64,000 bases of DNA from positions 1,426,001-1,490,000 of the forward strand of contig NZ_CP046914.1 of assembly GCF_009789675.1 (NCBI RefSeq), written 5' to 3'. Each line of letters starts with the position of its first letter. Within the stretch, counting starts at the first letter, position 1. The translations under genes and the position numbers were made by a program. The notes beneath the pieces are model-generated. The model worked only from the letters and a program-made list of their open reading frames with translations, searched no databases and was not told the origin of the DNA. This document shows positions 29,155 through 37,799 of the stretch, one piece after another. This DNA comes from Paraburkholderia acidisoli. Its GTDB lineage: Bacteria; Pseudomonadota; Gammaproteobacteria; Burkholderiales; Burkholderiaceae.

Positions 29155-29968
29155 CGGCGGTTCGACTCCGTGAGCGGGTGGACGCGGCGCGCGCGGCTTT
29201 GGGCCGCGCGGTGGGCGCGGGCTGCGCCGCCGCTTGGGTCACTTTGGCGGGCGCGGCGGACAACGCGGCGCGCTCGGTCAGGAAACGGTAGATCAGCTCG
29301 CCCGTACCGAGCAGATGCGCGGCCACGAGCGCTTGCGCGGCGGGCACGTCGCCACGCTTCACGGCCGCGATGATCTCGGCGTGTTCGGAATCCGACTCGC
29401 CCTTGTACTCGGGAAAGCCGAACTTCAGGCGCAGATAACGCTCGCCGCGCCGGTGCAGCGCGGTGAGCATCTCCATCAATTGCGGACGATTGGCGGGGCC
29501 GTAGAGGCTCATGTGAAACGCCTCGTTGCGCGCCACGTAGAGCGACGGGTCGCGCTCGCGCTTCGCCGCCGCCGCGAGCGCGCTCGCTTCGCGCAGGGAC
29601 GCGCTGGTGTGATGCGGCACGGCGAGGCCGAGCGCGAGGCTCTCCAGCGCCGAGCGGATTTCGTAGATTTCGCGCGCCTCGTCGGCGGACAGCGACGCGA
29701 CGCTCGCGCCCTTGTTCACCTCGATCTTCGCCCAGCCCTCGCTCGCGAGCTGGCGCAGCGCCTCGCGTACGGGAATTGCGCTCACCGAAAAATGCCGCGC
29801 GATCGCGTCCTGGCGCAGCGGCGAATCCGGCGCGAGCTTGCCCTCGACGATGGCGGCGCGCAAGGCGTCGGCGATCATGCGAGACGTGCTGGTGCGCGGC
29901 GCGGCAGCGGCGGGCAGGCCCGGCGCCGCGCTGTCGTCCAGGGGAAAACCATTCGTTGCGTCGCTCAT
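29138..29968 (-). CDS. GntR family regulator (FCD-type), probable mdc operon regulator
   Basis: A 276-residue GntR/FadR-type regulator. The winged HTH (about residues 28-95) has LRQDAIARHFSVSAIPVREA as its recognition region. The all-helical FCD effector domain (about 100-235) carries EIYEIRSALESLA, RNEAFHMSLY and SDSEHAEIIAA, with metal-ligand-like His residues. A Lys/Arg/Ala-rich tail of about 40 residues ends the protein. It is the first gene of the mdc cluster, overlapping mdcA by 17 bases, and is divergent from an MFS transporter. By analogy with MdcY of Acinetobacter it probably represses the operon until malonate is present. Confidence 0.88.
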   Translation of the reverse strand: MSDATNGFPLDDSAAPGLPAAAAPRTSTSRMIADALRAAIVEGKLAPDSPLRQDAIARHFSVSAIPVREALRQLASEGWAKIEVNKGASVASLSADEAREIYEIRSALESLALGLAVPHHTSASLREASALAAAAKRERDPSLYVARNEAFHMSLYGPANRPQLMEMLTALHRRGERYLRLKFGFPEYKGESDSEHAEIIAAVKRGDVPAAQALVAAHLLGTGELIYRFLTERAALSAAPAKVTQAAAQPAPTARPKAARAASTRSRSRTADEASS

Positions 29969-29979
29969 AAGATCAAATA

Positions 29980-29989
29980 TTATATATAA
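29980..29989. promoter_or_regulatory. AT-rich palindrome, probable operator/-10 region for the GntR-mdc operon
   Basis: TTATATATAA is a perfect 10-bp palindrome only 12 bases upstream of the GntR start codon, within an AT island in otherwise GC-rich DNA (GATCAAATATTATATATAAAA). It could hold the -10 box and a GntR operator. It is also within the divergent region of the MFS gene at 30188. Confidence 0.45.
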
Positions 29990-30187
29990 AACGAACGCGG
30001 CGGAAGCCTCCAAAACCCGCGGCGCGCGCAACACGCCGTATCGGCAGACGAAAGAAAGCAACGCTGACAGCAAGCATAGGGAGTTTCGATGACGGCCGGC
30101 GTCAGACCGGCCGCATCCGCAGTGGCGTATCCACGCATCGCGAGCGCGACCGCGCAGGCGCGAGCCAGCCAAGGAGAGAGACGCATC

Positions 30188-31489
30188 ATGAATTCGATCA
30201 CCGAGCCCGCGCGGCGTGCTCAACGCAAGACACCGCTCAACCGGTCGCAAATTGCCGGTTTCTGGGGCGCGTGGGCGGGCTGGACGCTCGACGGCATGGA
30301 TTCGTTCATCTATGCGCTCGTGCTCACGCCCGCGCTCACGGAACTGCTGCCGCGCTCGGGTTATCCGGCAACGGCCGCGAATGTCGGGCTCGCGGGCTCG
30401 CTTCTGTTCGCGCTATTTCTGGTCGGCTGGGGGCTGTCGTTCATCTGGGGCCCGCTCGCCGACCGCTTCGGCCGCACGCGCGTGCTGGCGGGCACGATCT
30501 TCATGTTTGCGATTTTCACGGGGCTGTCGGCCACGGCGCAAAGCGTGTGGGCGCTCGGCATCTATCGCTTCCTCGCGGGCGTGGGCATTGGCGGCGAGTG
30601 GGCGCTCGCGGGCACCTACGTGGCCGAGTCGTGGCCCGAGGATCGCCGCAAGATGGGCGCGGGGTATCTGCAGACCGGTTATTACGCGGGCTTTTTCATT
30701 GCCGCGGCGCTCAACTACACGGTGGGCGTGCACTTCGGCTGGCGCGCCATGTTCCTCACGGGCGCGCTGCCCGTGGTCGTGGCGATACTCGTGCTCACGC
30801 GCGTGCAGGAGCCGGAAAAGTGGCAGAAGTCGGAGGCGAGCCACGTGCATCGCAGCCGGCCGCTGCGGGAGATTTTCGGCGACGTGTACCGCGTGCGCAC
30901 CGTGGTTGCCTGCGCGCTTCTGACGATCGCGATCATCGGCTTGTGGGCGGGCGCGGTGTACGAACCTTCCGCCGTGATCCAACTGGCGACGAAGGCGGGC
31001 GCGAGCAAGGCCGAGGCGATCCGCACGGCGTCGATCGCCACCGGCATTCTCTCCATCGGCACCATACTCGGCTGTCTCGCGTTGCCGCCCATGGCCGAGC
31101 GCATCGGCCGCAAGTGGACGCTCGCCATTTACTTCGCGGGCATGGCCGTGACGATCGCAGCGAGTTTCGGCTGGGCGTATTACCTTGAGAACGGGCTCGT
31201 GCCGTTCATCGCGCTGCTGTTCGTGCTGGGCTTCTTCGGCGGTAACTTCGCGCTATTCAGCCTGTGGTTGCCCGAGCAGTTCGAAACGCGCGTGCGCGCC
31301 ACGGCGTTCGCGTTCTGCACCTCGTTCGGCCGCTTCGTGGGCGCGGGCGTGAACTTCCTGCTGGGCGCGGCGGTGCTGCATATGCACACGCTGGGCGTGC
31401 CGGTCGCGCTCACCGCGATCGCGTTCGTGCTAGGACTCCTGATCATTCCGTTTGCGCCGGAAACGAAGGGCGAAACCTTGCCGACCTGA
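30188..31489 (+). CDS. MFS transporter, candidate malonate importer
   Basis: A 433-residue, 12-helix major-facilitator protein. It has GWTLDGMDSF in TM1, typical of the aromatic acid/sialic acid:H+ symporter branch, GPLADRFGRTRV in the 2-3 loop, GIGGEWALAG in TM4 and ERIGRKW in the 8-9 loop. AGGAGA precedes the ATG at a good distance. It is divergent from the GntR-mdc operon. The usual malonate carriers (MdcF or MdcLM) are absent nearby, so this protein may do the import. That is inference from context only. Confidence 0.88.
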   Translation: MNSITEPARRAQRKTPLNRSQIAGFWGAWAGWTLDGMDSFIYALVLTPALTELLPRSGYPATAANVGLAGSLLFALFLVGWGLSFIWGPLADRFGRTRVLAGTIFMFAIFTGLSATAQSVWALGIYRFLAGVGIGGEWALAGTYVAESWPEDRRKMGAGYLQTGYYAGFFIAAALNYTVGVHFGWRAMFLTGALPVVVAILVLTRVQEPEKWQKSEASHVHRSRPLREIFGDVYRVRTVVACALLTIAIIGLWAGAVYEPSAVIQLATKAGASKAEAIRTASIATGILSIGTILGCLALPPMAERIGRKWTLAIYFAGMAVTIAASFGWAYYLENGLVPFIALLFVLGFFGGNFALFSLWLPEQFETRVRATAFAFCTSFGRFVGAGVNFLLGAAVLHMHTLGVPVALTAIAFVLGLLIIPFAPETKGETLPT

Positions 31490-31503
31490 CGGTTTAACGG
31501 GGT

Positions 31504-32430
31504 TTATCGCCGCAACTTGACGAGCCTCGGCGGGAGCAGGCGCCAGCCGAGATTCACGCCCAGGCTCGCCGTCACGATCAGCGCCATGCCCGCGAGTTGC
31601 GGCGCGCTCAGCGCGCGGTGATAGACGAGCGCGTCGACGGCAATGGCCGTGAGCGGATACACGAACAGCAGCACGGCGATCACGGGCGTGGTGAGCTTGG
31701 GCAGCGCGCCATAGATCAGCACATACGACAAACCTGTGTGCAGCACGCCCATGCCGACGAGCCAGCCCCATTGCGTGGGCGAAATATGCGCGAGTTCGAG
31801 CGGCGCGAAAAACGGTGCGATGATCGGCAGACACACGGTGCCCACCACGCACTGCATGAGCGTGAGCAGATGCGGGCGAAAGCCGCCCAGACTCTTGGCG
31901 ATGAGCGTGACGCTCGCATACAGCACGGAGCCGATCAGCGCCTCGATCAGGCCGATCAGATAGCGCGGATGATCGGCCATGTGATCTTCGGCGAGCACAC
32001 CCGAGGCGAGCACGAGCCCGACGAACGCAATCGCGATCCAGCCGAGCCGGTCCGCGCCCAGCCGCTCATGAAAGAGCGCCGCGCCGATCAGCACGACCCA
32101 GAACGGCTGCACATGAAACACGACGGTTGCCACGGCGATGCTCGTGCGATGGATCGCGTCGAAAAATCCCACCCATTGCGTGACCATCAGCACGCCCGAG
32201 ACGAGCGCGAGGGTTAGCGTGCGGCGCGTGAATTGCCGTGGCGAGAGCCAACCTTTATAGGCGCAATACGCGGCGAGCGCGAGCATGCCGAACAGGCAGC
32301 GGAAGAAGACGAGCGTGAGCGCGCCGAGGCGCGCTTCTTCGACGAACACGCCGAGCGTGCCCATCAACAGGCCGCCGCTCGCGAGCATGAGCACGCCTTG
32401 CTGGCGGTTGCCGTGGATTTCGGATTGCAT
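31504..32430 (-). CDS. EamA/DMT family transporter
   Basis: A roughly 308-residue, ten-helix drug/metabolite transporter made of two EamA repeats (about residues 15-145 and 160-300). The repeats show FFRCLFGMLALAAY and FHVQPFWVVLIGAALFHER at the expected places. The substrate is not predictable. ATG 32430 is used; GTG 32439 is an alternative. It is divergent from the LysR gene at 32544 across about 110 bases that hold an AATTG-AA-CAATT dyad, so the LysR probably controls it. Confidence 0.88.
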   Translation of the reverse strand: MQSEIHGNRQQGVLMLASGGLLMGTLGVFVEEARLGALTLVFFRCLFGMLALAAYCAYKGWLSPRQFTRRTLTLALVSGVLMVTQWVGFFDAIHRTSIAVATVVFHVQPFWVVLIGAALFHERLGADRLGWIAIAFVGLVLASGVLAEDHMADHPRYLIGLIEALIGSVLYASVTLIAKSLGGFRPHLLTLMQCVVGTVCLPIIAPFFAPLELAHISPTQWGWLVGMGVLHTGLSYVLIYGALPKLTTPVIAVLLFVYPLTAIAVDALVYHRALSAPQLAGMALIVTASLGVNLGWRLLPPRLVKLRR

Positions 32431-32509
32431 GGCGGTCACGCGAAAAATCGAAAGCAGGTTGAAAACGCTTTCAGTATTCGGGAGTTGCGAGCCATCGGCA
32501 AACGAATTA

Positions 32510-32521
32510 AATTGAACAATT
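32510..32521. promoter_or_regulatory. inverted repeat in the EamA/LysR divergent region
   Basis: AATTG-AA-CAATT, ten of twelve bases symmetrical, 22 bases before the LysR start. Its position and T/A-rich dyad form fit a LysR autoregulatory site. Confidence 0.45.
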
Positions 32522-32543
32522 CCATCAACTGCGCTTATGAATC

Positions 32544-33413
32544 ATGAACCCCGAGTTCGATATCGATCTGCTGCGAACGTTCGCGGCCGTGGCCGACGCG
32601 GGCAGCTTCACCAGGGGCGCGGTGGCCGTGCATCGCTCGCAGGCGGCGGTGAGCATGCAGATCAAGCGGCTCGAACAGATGCTCGGCACGACGCTGTTCA
32701 CGCGCGACACCCGCAATCTCGCGCTCACGCGGCCGGGCAATACGCTGCTCGAATACGCGCGGCGCGCGCTCGATCTGCAGGAAGAGGCGTGGGCGGCGAT
32801 GGTGCGGCCCGAGGTGACGGGTCGCGTGGTGCTCGGCGCGCCCGACGACTACATGGCGTCATTGTTGTCGCCGGTGTTGCGGCGCTTTTCGACGCTGTAT
32901 CCGCACGTGGAAATCGAAATCGTCTGCGCGCAGAGCGTGGCGCTCGGGCCCATGCTCGCCGACAACAAGATCGACATTGCCTTCGTCACGCGCGACCGCA
33001 AGCTGCGCGGCGAATTCGTGCGCGCCGAGGAAATGGTGTGGGTCGGCTCGGCCACGGACCCGGCGCCGCTCGCCATGTCGCCGTTGCCGGTGGGGCTTTA
33101 CGAGCACGGCAGCGTGGCGCGCGCGCATACGGTCGCGGCGCTCGACGCGGCGCGAATTCGCTATCGCGCGGCGTATAGCAGCGCGAGTTTGATGGGGCTG
33201 ATGGCCACGGTGGAGGCGGGCATCGCCGTGGTCGCGCTCACGCGCTGCAGCGTGCCGCCGCGCTTCGCGCTACTGGGCGAGGCGCATGGCCTGCCGAAGA
33301 TCGAACCGCTCGATATTGTCGTGGCGCGCAGCCTGAAGTCGAATCGCCCGACCTGCGACTATCTCGCGCAGCAAATGGTGCAAGACCTCTCGCTGCCGCG
33401 CCAGCGCGCCTAG
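32544..33413 (+). CDS. LysR family transcriptional regulator
   Basis: A 289-residue LysR regulator. The HTH starts FDIDLLRTFAAVADAGSFTRGA and continues SQAAVSMQIKRLEQMLGTTLF. The effector domain (about 88-285) contains DNKIDIAFVTRD and MATVEAGIAVVALTR. Shorter than the two LysR paralogs at the window start and from a different branch. It is divergent from the EamA transporter and convergent with the OprB-like porin (8 bases between stops). Likely target is the transporter. Confidence 0.9.
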   Translation: MNPEFDIDLLRTFAAVADAGSFTRGAVAVHRSQAAVSMQIKRLEQMLGTTLFTRDTRNLALTRPGNTLLEYARRALDLQEEAWAAMVRPEVTGRVVLGAPDDYMASLLSPVLRRFSTLYPHVEIEIVCAQSVALGPMLADNKIDIAFVTRDRKLRGEFVRAEEMVWVGSATDPAPLAMSPLPVGLYEHGSVARAHTVAALDAARIRYRAAYSSASLMGLMATVEAGIAVVALTRCSVPPRFALLGEAHGLPKIEPLDIVVARSLKSNRPTCDYLAQQMVQDLSLPRQRA

Positions 33414-33420
33414 CGAGCGC

Positions 33421-34854
33421 CTAGAACGTGACGTTGGTGCGCACGCCGATCACGAAGGTATTGCGCAGCGGCGCGGCGGGATTCTGCGGATTCTGGCCGC
33501 CACCCGCGTTGAAGGTGTATTGCGCGTCGGCTTGCAGCAGCCACCATGGCGCGACCTGATACTGATACGTGGCTTCGAGCGTGGTCTCCTGCGTGCGAAT
33601 GCCGTAAGGACCGCCAAGCATGTTCAGATGGTCGAGATCGAGGTCGTGCGCGGCGTTGCCGACCTTGATATAAGTGGCCGCGAGACCGACGCTGTCGTTG
33701 TCGCGCCCCTTGAACGGCGCCTTCATCACCACGCCCAGATTGGCCGCGAAATTCACGAGACTGCGGTCGCCGGGCGCGCCCATCACGCGCGCGAACACGC
33801 CCACGCTGCGCGCTTCTTCCGGATTCGGGCGCCACACGGTTTGATCCGCGACCGCGTAAAGGCTGTAGTTGCCGCCGTGCGTGGCGGGCACGCCGGTGGA
33901 GGCGGGACTCGCGAGCGACACGCCGTGAGTGTCGAAGCGCTGGTCATTGAAGCGGTTGCTGTTGTACCAGAAGCCGAGCTTGTAGGTGCCGGGCAAACCG
34001 TGCGCGCTGGCGTGGCCTTCCGTATCGGGCGCATTGATCGCATATTGCAGTTCGCCGATCACGAACGCGCCATTGTGCAAATTGAAGTTCGTACCGCTAA
34101 CGTTTTGCGGATCGTTGCCGAGCGGATCGCCGTCGTACACGCCGAGCAGGCCCGTGAGCGACTCGGTGATCTGCCCGCGCACGCGCACGCCGAGGCTCGC
34201 GAACGGATATGCCGGTCCGCCCGAAGGCAGATCGTAGGTCGGCACCGCGGGCCAGCCGAACATCGTGTTGACGAACAGCGCGCCATACTGGCTCAGCAGG
34301 AATTCGGTGTCGGCGCTTTGCTGGCCGATCTTCACGTCGAGGCGCTTGTCGAACAACGACTGCTGATACCACAGCTCCCAGAGCCGCGTGGCGTCGGGTG
34401 CCTCGATGCCGCTCGCCGTGTTCAGCGTGCCGAGATGCGTCGTGCTGACGCTCGCGCCGTGAATCTGCAAGGCGCTCACGTTGAACAGGCCGCCGGGAAT
34501 GTGCAGCGCCTTGCTCGTGTCGAGTTGCAGCGTGGCGAGCGTCAGGCCGTCGTAATCGCCGCCGCGCGCCAGTCCGCCGCGCAGGTTCGCGAGATACTCG
34601 CTCGTCTCGGTGAGCGCGAAACTTACGCCGTATTGCGCGAGCCACGGCCGCACGCCGCCCATGTCGCCAAGTAGCGTGGGGCGCGTCCAGAGGCTCGCCG
34701 GTGCGTCGTCGGCGGGCTTTTCGGCGGTGACGTCGGCGGCGGTGTCGGCGGCCGTTTCGGGCGCGGCGGCGTCGCCTTGCGCGTAAGCCGCGCCATAGGC
34801 GAACGTCGCACACGCCGCGAGCGAGGCGAGGCGGATTGAACGGTTCGTATTCAT
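33421..34854 (-). CDS. OprB-like carbohydrate-selective porin
   Basis: A 477-residue outer-membrane protein. A signal peptide ends at about residue 25 (YAQ), then an Ala/Glu/Asp-rich linker of about 28 residues. The rest is the OprB barrel: LLGDMGGVRPWLAQYGVSF at its start, GLTLATLQLDTSKAL, many alternating aromatic strands, and a terminal Phe (TNVTF), as expected for barrel assembly. The family passes glucose and other sugars or small carbohydrates. ATG 34854 (MNTNRSIRL) gives the signal sequence. No operon partner is present; the 269-base upstream region shows no obvious operator. Confidence 0.9.
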   Translation of the reverse strand: MNTNRSIRLASLAACATFAYGAAYAQGDAAAPETAADTAADVTAEKPADDAPASLWTRPTLLGDMGGVRPWLAQYGVSFALTETSEYLANLRGGLARGGDYDGLTLATLQLDTSKALHIPGGLFNVSALQIHGASVSTTHLGTLNTASGIEAPDATRLWELWYQQSLFDKRLDVKIGQQSADTEFLLSQYGALFVNTMFGWPAVPTYDLPSGGPAYPFASLGVRVRGQITESLTGLLGVYDGDPLGNDPQNVSGTNFNLHNGAFVIGELQYAINAPDTEGHASAHGLPGTYKLGFWYNSNRFNDQRFDTHGVSLASPASTGVPATHGGNYSLYAVADQTVWRPNPEEARSVGVFARVMGAPGDRSLVNFAANLGVVMKAPFKGRDNDSVGLAATYIKVGNAAHDLDLDHLNMLGGPYGIRTQETTLEATYQYQVAPWWLLQADAQYTFNAGGGQNPQNPAAPLRNTFVIGVRTNVTF

Positions 34855-35123
34855 CGTATTGCGGGTCTTTTTTCTAACGGCGCCGGTGTTCGCAAGCCAT
34901 TGAATATCCGTCGTTTTGCGGACGGCGCAATCGTACTGATCGCGCTCCGCCGAGTCAATCGATGCGCGACGTTTTTCCAACGCCGGGACAATGCGCCGGC
35001 ACGGCGTGGATTACGATTGTCTGTCGATTATCGGCGGCCTTTTTTGCGTGCCGATGAAGTCGCCATCATTAGCTTATGATTCGGGCGCGAACCTCGATTC
35101 GCCCATATTTCGATTAAAGCGTC

Positions 35124-35972
35124 ATGACCCAAACTCATTCCGACCACGCCCTCGACCTCGACGCGTATTTTCAGCGCATCGGCTATCACGGACCGCGCGC
35201 CGCGACGCTCGACGTGCTGCGCGAACTGCATCGCTTGCATCCGCTTGCGATTCCTTTCGAAAATCTCGACCCGCTCGCGGGCCGGCGCGTATCGGTCAAA
35301 TTGCCCGATATCGTCGAGAAACTCGTGGCGCAGCGGCGCGGCGGCTATTGCTTCGAGCACAACACGCTGTTCGCGCACGCGCTCATGCAACTCGGCTTCG
35401 ACGTGACGCCGCTTGCCGCGCGCGTGCTGTTCGGTCAGGCGCCCGGCGCGAGCACGCCGCGCACGCACATGCTGCTGCGTGTGGCCGTGGCGGGCGATAC
35501 ATGGCTCGTGGACGTGGGCTTCGGCGGCGCGACTTTGTGCGCGCCGCTCGCGCTTTCGACCGGGGCGCCGCAGCCAACGCCGCACGAACTCGCGCGCGTG
35601 CTGGCCTTGTCGGCGCAAGAGCACAAGCTCGAACTATTCGATGGCGAGAAGTGGTTCGACGTGTATCGGTTCGAAGCCACGCCCGCCGAATGGTGCGATT
35701 ACGAAGTCGCGAACTGGTACACCTCGGCGTCGCCGGAATCGTTCTTCACGTTCAGCCTGATCGCCTGTGTCGTGCGCGAAAGCGGCCGCGCGATCCTGTT
35801 CAACGAGCGCTTCACGGAGCGCGATCTGCAAGGCCGGGTGACGGAAGAACGCACGCTCGCGAACGGCGCGGAACTCGCGCAATGCCTGCGCGAGCGCTTC
35901 GGCATCGACACGTCGCCGCTCGACGCTGGCGCGCTATTTGCACGCATGATGTCGCACGCCGCGAAGCCATAA
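35124..35972 (+). CDS. arylamine N-acetyltransferase
   Basis: A 282-residue cytoplasmic enzyme that moves acetyl groups from acetyl-CoA to arylamines, hydrazines and related xenobiotics. The Cys-His-Asp catalytic triad is intact: C76 in RRGGYCFEHN, H115 in PRTHMLL, and D130 in WLVDVGFGG. IPFENLDPLAG near residue 44 is also conserved. Length is normal. The ribosome site is weak. It stands 82 bases before the methyltransferase-like gene on the same strand and may be cotranscribed with it. Confidence 0.93.
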   Translation: MTQTHSDHALDLDAYFQRIGYHGPRAATLDVLRELHRLHPLAIPFENLDPLAGRRVSVKLPDIVEKLVAQRRGGYCFEHNTLFAHALMQLGFDVTPLAARVLFGQAPGASTPRTHMLLRVAVAGDTWLVDVGFGGATLCAPLALSTGAPQPTPHELARVLALSAQEHKLELFDGEKWFDVYRFEATPAEWCDYEVANWYTSASPESFFTFSLIACVVRESGRAILFNERFTERDLQGRVTEERTLANGAELAQCLRERFGIDTSPLDAGALFARMMSHAAKP

Positions 35973-36054
35973 CGCGCATCGGGCACGAGCGAGACGTCGG
36001 GCAGGCGAGCGACGGAGCAGATGGCTACCGCCTGCGGCGCGCTGGGAGGGCACC

Positions 36055-36744
36055 ATGAAGACTGCGTTGCGCACGAAGCTGTTCGTGGAGATCGCGATCT
36101 CGTTCGCGGTGATGGGCGCGCTGCTGTTCGGCGCGGCAGGCACGCTGGCGTGGACGAATGCGTGGCTCTGGCTGCTCGAATGGAGCGCGTGCGCCGTGTG
36201 GCTCGGCCTGTGGCTCGCGCGCGAAAATCCCGCTCTGCTCGCCGAACGCCTCAAGCCGATCGCGCAACGCGAGCAACAGGCGTGGGATCGCGTATTTCTC
36301 GCGTGCGTGGCGTTCGCGTGGTGCGCGTGGCTGTGCCTCATGGGGCTCGACGCGGTGCGTCTGCGCGGCTCGCACATGCCGGTGTGGCTGAGCGTGATTG
36401 GCGCGGCCATGGTGTTCGTCGACATCTACGCCACGCGCGGCGTGTTTGCGGCGAACGCTTATGCGGCGCCGGTGGTGAAGATCCAGCACGAGCGCGGCCA
36501 CACTGTCGTCGACACCGGGCCGTACGCTTACGTGCGCCATCCCATGTACGGCTACGCGCTGCTGCTGTTGCTCGGCACGCCGCTCATGCTCGGCTCGTGG
36601 TGGGGCGTGGCCTGTGTGCCGCCGATGGTGCTCGCCCTTGCGTGGCGCGCGGTGCGCGAGGAACGCGCGCTGGCGGAAAACTTGCCCGGCTACCGCGCGT
36701 ATAGCGAGCGCGTGCGCTATCGCTTCGTGCCGGGCGTCTGGTAG
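36055..36744 (+). CDS. isoprenylcysteine carboxyl methyltransferase (ICMT)-like membrane protein
   Basis: A 229-residue membrane protein with four to five helices and the C-terminal SAM-binding signature GPYAYVRHPMYGYALLLLLG, then EERALAENLPGYRAY. In eukaryotes ICMT methylates prenylated cysteines; bacterial homologues such as MddA methylate thiols or other small acceptors, so the substrate here is unknown. A strong GGGAGGG ribosome site precedes the ATG. It lies behind the arylamine N-acetyltransferase gene. Confidence 0.85.
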   Translation: MKTALRTKLFVEIAISFAVMGALLFGAAGTLAWTNAWLWLLEWSACAVWLGLWLARENPALLAERLKPIAQREQQAWDRVFLACVAFAWCAWLCLMGLDAVRLRGSHMPVWLSVIGAAMVFVDIYATRGVFAANAYAAPVVKIQHERGHTVVDTGPYAYVRHPMYGYALLLLLGTPLMLGSWWGVACVPPMVLALAWRAVREERALAENLPGYRAYSERVRYRFVPGVW

Positions 36745-36758
36745 CGCGGTAGCGCGGC

Positions 36759-37538
36759 TTACGAAGCGGCGTGGGTCGTGAGCGCGTCGCCGTAACGTCG
36801 ATACAGCCAGGCGAGCGCCGTGGTCGTGAGGAGCGCGAACACGATATTGCCGATGCTCTGGCCGACCGCGAGCGCGGCGATCCACGCGGGCGTTTGCACG
36901 ACGCCCGGCGATGCGCCCGCGATGCCCAGGCCGATCAGCAGAATCATCTCGGCCAGCACGACGGGCAGCGCGGCCACGAACACAACGCCGAACAAATTCC
37001 AGAAGTGCCCGCGGCTGTCGCGCCACGCGGCGCCGAACGCGATCGGGCCGCCCGTCGCGATCGACGGAAACAGCAGCGAGAGCCGTACGGCCACGAAAAT
37101 CCAGATCACCGAGATCAGGATGCCGAGGAACGCTGCGCCGCCTTGATATTGCGGGCGCAGGATCAACCACAGCGCGAGCGCCACGGCCGCGAGCGCGGCC
37201 ACCATCATGACCCCGACGGCGAACAAACGTAGCAGCGGCTTCGCGCCCGCGGGCAGGAGCGGCTTCGTGCGTTCGCCGAGCAGTACGAAGCGCGAGACCT
37301 TGAGCGTGAACCAGAGGTAGATCAGCGCATTGACGATGGAAGCGAGATTGCCGAGCAGCACGAGGCCGCCCGAGCGTGTGACGCCTTCGTCCGGCACCGG
37401 CCGCCCCGCGAGCGCGAACCCGCCGAGCGCCGCATAGGCGAAGAAGGTGCCGAGCATGAGCAGCGGCATGCTGGCGGCGGCTTGTGCCGCGCTCGCCCAC
37501 GCGCGTTTCACGCATTCCATGAAGGTCATCGGTTGCAT
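36759..37538 (-). CDS. multi-pass membrane protein, unknown function
   Basis: A 259-residue protein with about five to six hydrophobic helices (roughly residues 24-45, 57-78, 102-125, 130-152, 175-205 and 215-240) and short Arg-containing loops. The layout resembles glycerophosphoryl-diester-phosphodiesterase-type or BPSS1780-type membrane domains, but I cannot name the family with confidence. It follows the ICMT-like gene convergently with 14 bases between stops. It is separated from the DUF2474/cyd genes by 93 bases. Confidence 0.75.
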   Translation of the reverse strand: MQPMTFMECVKRAWASAAQAAASMPLLMLGTFFAYAALGGFALAGRPVPDEGVTRSGGLVLLGNLASIVNALIYLWFTLKVSRFVLLGERTKPLLPAGAKPLLRLFAVGVMMVAALAAVALALWLILRPQYQGGAAFLGILISVIWIFVAVRLSLLFPSIATGGPIAFGAAWRDSRGHFWNLFGVVFVAALPVVLAEMILLIGLGIAGASPGVVQTPAWIAALAVGQSIGNIVFALLTTTALAWLYRRYGDALTTHAAS

Positions 37539-37631
37539 GTCGGTTTCGCTGTAGTTGACAGACGGCCTACAGTCTAGCGTGCCGCGGCGAATCCGAATAC
37601 GAGCGGGTGCGCAGGCTCGCGCGGCGCGCCG

Positions 37632-37799
37632 CTAGTGCACGGCGAACAGCGTGAGGTTCATGAAGACCTTGAACACGAAGCCGAGCGACACGGCCGCGCC
37701 CACGCCGCCGCACCAGAGCAGCACGAACCAGAGCCAGCCGGGCAGTTTGCGCGGCATGCGTTCGCGCCGCGCTTCAGTGGTAGTGATGGGTGTCGCCAT
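37632..37799 (-). CDS. DUF2474 small membrane protein (CydX-like subunit of the bd oxidase)
   Basis: A 55-residue protein with a basic N terminus (EARRERMPRK) and one hydrophobic helix (about residues 20-48, GWLWFVLLWCGGVGAAVSLG and on). Single-helix proteins of the DUF2474 family are found directly after cydB of cyanide-insensitive-type oxidases and play a CydX/CbdX-like part. The ATG at 37799 has an AAGGTG ribosome site and overlaps the cydB stop by 26 bases; ATG 37757 is an alternative. The gene is short and easily missed in annotation. Confidence 0.82.
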   Translation of the reverse strand: MATPITTTEARRERMPRKLPGWLWFVLLWCGGVGAAVSLGFVFKVFMNLTLFAVH

